Shown: positions 63,434 through 64,000 of the stretch, piece after piece
Layout of the letters: each line of letters starts with the position of its first letter
How positions within the stretch are numbered: the stretch's first letter is position 1
From: Calditerrivibrio nitroreducens DSM 19672
Lineage (GTDB): Bacteria; Chrysiogenota; Deferribacteres; Deferribacterales; Calditerrivibrionaceae
Length of the DNA: 64,000 bases
Assembly (NCBI RefSeq): GCF_000183405.1
Contig: NC_014758.1
Coordinates: forward strand, 1,054,001 to 1,118,000
Reading direction: 5' to 3'
Made by a program: the position numbers and the translations under genes
Notes under the pieces: generated by a model
Told to the model about the DNA's origin: nothing
The model's input: only the letters and a program-made list of their open reading frames with translations
Database searches by the model: none

Positions 63434-64000
63434 TTAATTAAGTATAGCATCCACATATTTCATTATCCTTTGCTCCAGATCATCAGATGGTAGTTTCTTT
63501 CTTTTCATTATCATTATGGCATCAACATACTTTTCAATTGAATCCACGATGTTATTATCTTTTTCGAGATCTTTTGCCTGTTTCAAATATTTACCTTCAG
63601 AATCTTTAAAGATCTCTTTTGTTTCATCTCTGATTTTTGCTATAGCTTCATTTTGTGCTTTTTTCAAAAGTTCGGCATCGGTTGGTAGTTGAGCCACCTT
63701 AAAAGGTATTTTAAAATCACCTATCTCAACCCCCTCACTTGATTCATCTATAGCTTCTTTTTTTATGTCTGCTAAACTTGTATGAATCAATTTACCGTTT
63801 ACGTCGACTATTCGGTAGCTTACACTCAAAACGGCCACCTTTTTGAAATATTTGACATTATATTTTACATCTTCAAATACTGGCTTTTCGATATACTTCG
63901 ATGGTGCAGCAGGTATTTCCTGAGATTTCCCCTCTTTTTCCAATTTAGCGGCTAATTTTTCCCAATCCTCATAAGCTGGGTTTAGCACCATATCAACTCT
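63434..64000 (-). CDS. Exported-complex protein of unknown family, N-terminus beyond window
   Basis: The frame is open to the window edge, and the first visible ATG (63991) is preceded in frame by RVD codons, so it is probably internal. The visible 188 residues have a beta-rich N-terminal part (VAVLSVSYRIVDVNGKLIHT) and a helical C-terminal part (LLKKAQNEAIAKIRDETKEI, KYLKQAKDLEKDNNIVDSIE) that looks like TPR or a coiled coil. It lies 18 nt upstream of the 1440-residue protein gene on the same strand, and the 'VSYRIVDVNGKLIHTSLADI' strand pattern recalls TolB-N-like envelope lipoproteins. No name can be given. Confidence 0.6.
   Translation of the reverse strand, partial: RVDMVLNPAYEDWEKLAAKLEKEGKSQEIPAAPSKYIEKPVFEDVKYNVKYFKKVAVLSVSYRIVDVNGKLIHTSLADIKKEAIDESSEGVEIGDFKIPFKVAQLPTDAELLKKAQNEAIAKIRDETKEIFKDSEGKYLKQAKDLEKDNNIVDSIEKYVDAIMIMKRKKLPSDDLEQRIMKYVDAILN

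Noticed and set aside
1-64000. CRISPR array, prophage or integrated element
   Set aside because: No regularly spaced direct repeats, integrase or transposase genes are visible, and codon use looks uniform. The two tRNA genes have no attachment-site-like flanking repeats.

Overview
The window reads as a chromosome segment of a Gram-negative, AT-rich bacterium (lpxK, tonB, OmpA-like, CsgG-like and TolC-independent envelope proteins, tig-clpP-clpX-lon, a complete-looking pur block). Gene content and protein character (hybrid malic enzyme, Ahb-type radical SAM enzyme, YicC-gmk-rpoZ-coaBC-udg operon, DUF452/BioG biotin route, selenocysteine use) point to the Deferribacterota (Calditerrivibrio/Deferribacter-like). 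That placement is an inference from memory of families, not a search. Coding density is about 95 percent, and I see no insertion sequence, prophage or CRISPR array.

Layout. 1-1.8 kb: end of a DEAD-box helicase, a secreted polysaccharide-deacetylase-like protein and a SWIM zinc-finger protein. 1.9-6.8 kb (+): carB-pyrK-pyrD, pyrimidine synthesis. 7.2-10.8 kb (-): an envelope group (OmpA-like, FecR-like, tRNA-Pro, FlgT-like, CsgG-like). 10.9-14.5 kb (-): yicC-gmk-rpoZ-coaBC-udg. 14.5-20.3 kb: slipin (+), then feoB-feoA-rseC-like and a malic enzyme (-). 20.8-26.0 kb (+): hybrid histidine kinase, diguanylate cyclase and lytic transglycosylase. 26.0-29.9 kb (+): rpmH-rnpA-yidD-yidC-jag-YHS-transaldolase. 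29.9-34.3 kb (-): nitroreductase, MerR, IHF/HU, a membrane protein, an EF-G-like GTPase and tRNA-Leu. 34.6-36.5 kb (+): periplasmic-binding histidine kinase. 36.6-43.0 kb (-): rpsU, lon, clpX, clpP, tig, hsp20. 43.0-57.1 kb (-): radical SAM enzyme, tonB, mce, gatB, a cyclotransferase-like protein, bioC-bioG-bioF-bioA, lpxK, a selenoprotein, purF-purL-purQ-purS. 57.2-64.0 kb (-): pepA and a second envelope group with a 1440-residue multidomain protein, cut by the window edge.

The most notable item is at 52192-52548: a small thioredoxin-fold-like gene between purF and lpxK that is open only if an in-frame TGA is read as selenocysteine. It has a Shine-Dalgarno-led ATG upstream of the TGA, and a strong stem-loop with an AGGTT-containing apical loop starts 5 nt after the TGA. 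An ORF caller reports only the C-terminal 81 residues.

Other points: rnpA has no ATG/GTG/TTG start in its frame (ATT start or frameshift). Starts can be corrected for carB (GTG 1878), the FecR-like gene (8210; the longer ORF runs through a tRNA), feoA (15952), clpX (40357), the radical SAM gene (44090) and the 34.6 kb kinase (GTG 34585; the longer ORF runs through its own promoter). A related palindromic half-site, AAGTTA/TAACTT, precedes both feoB and hsp20.
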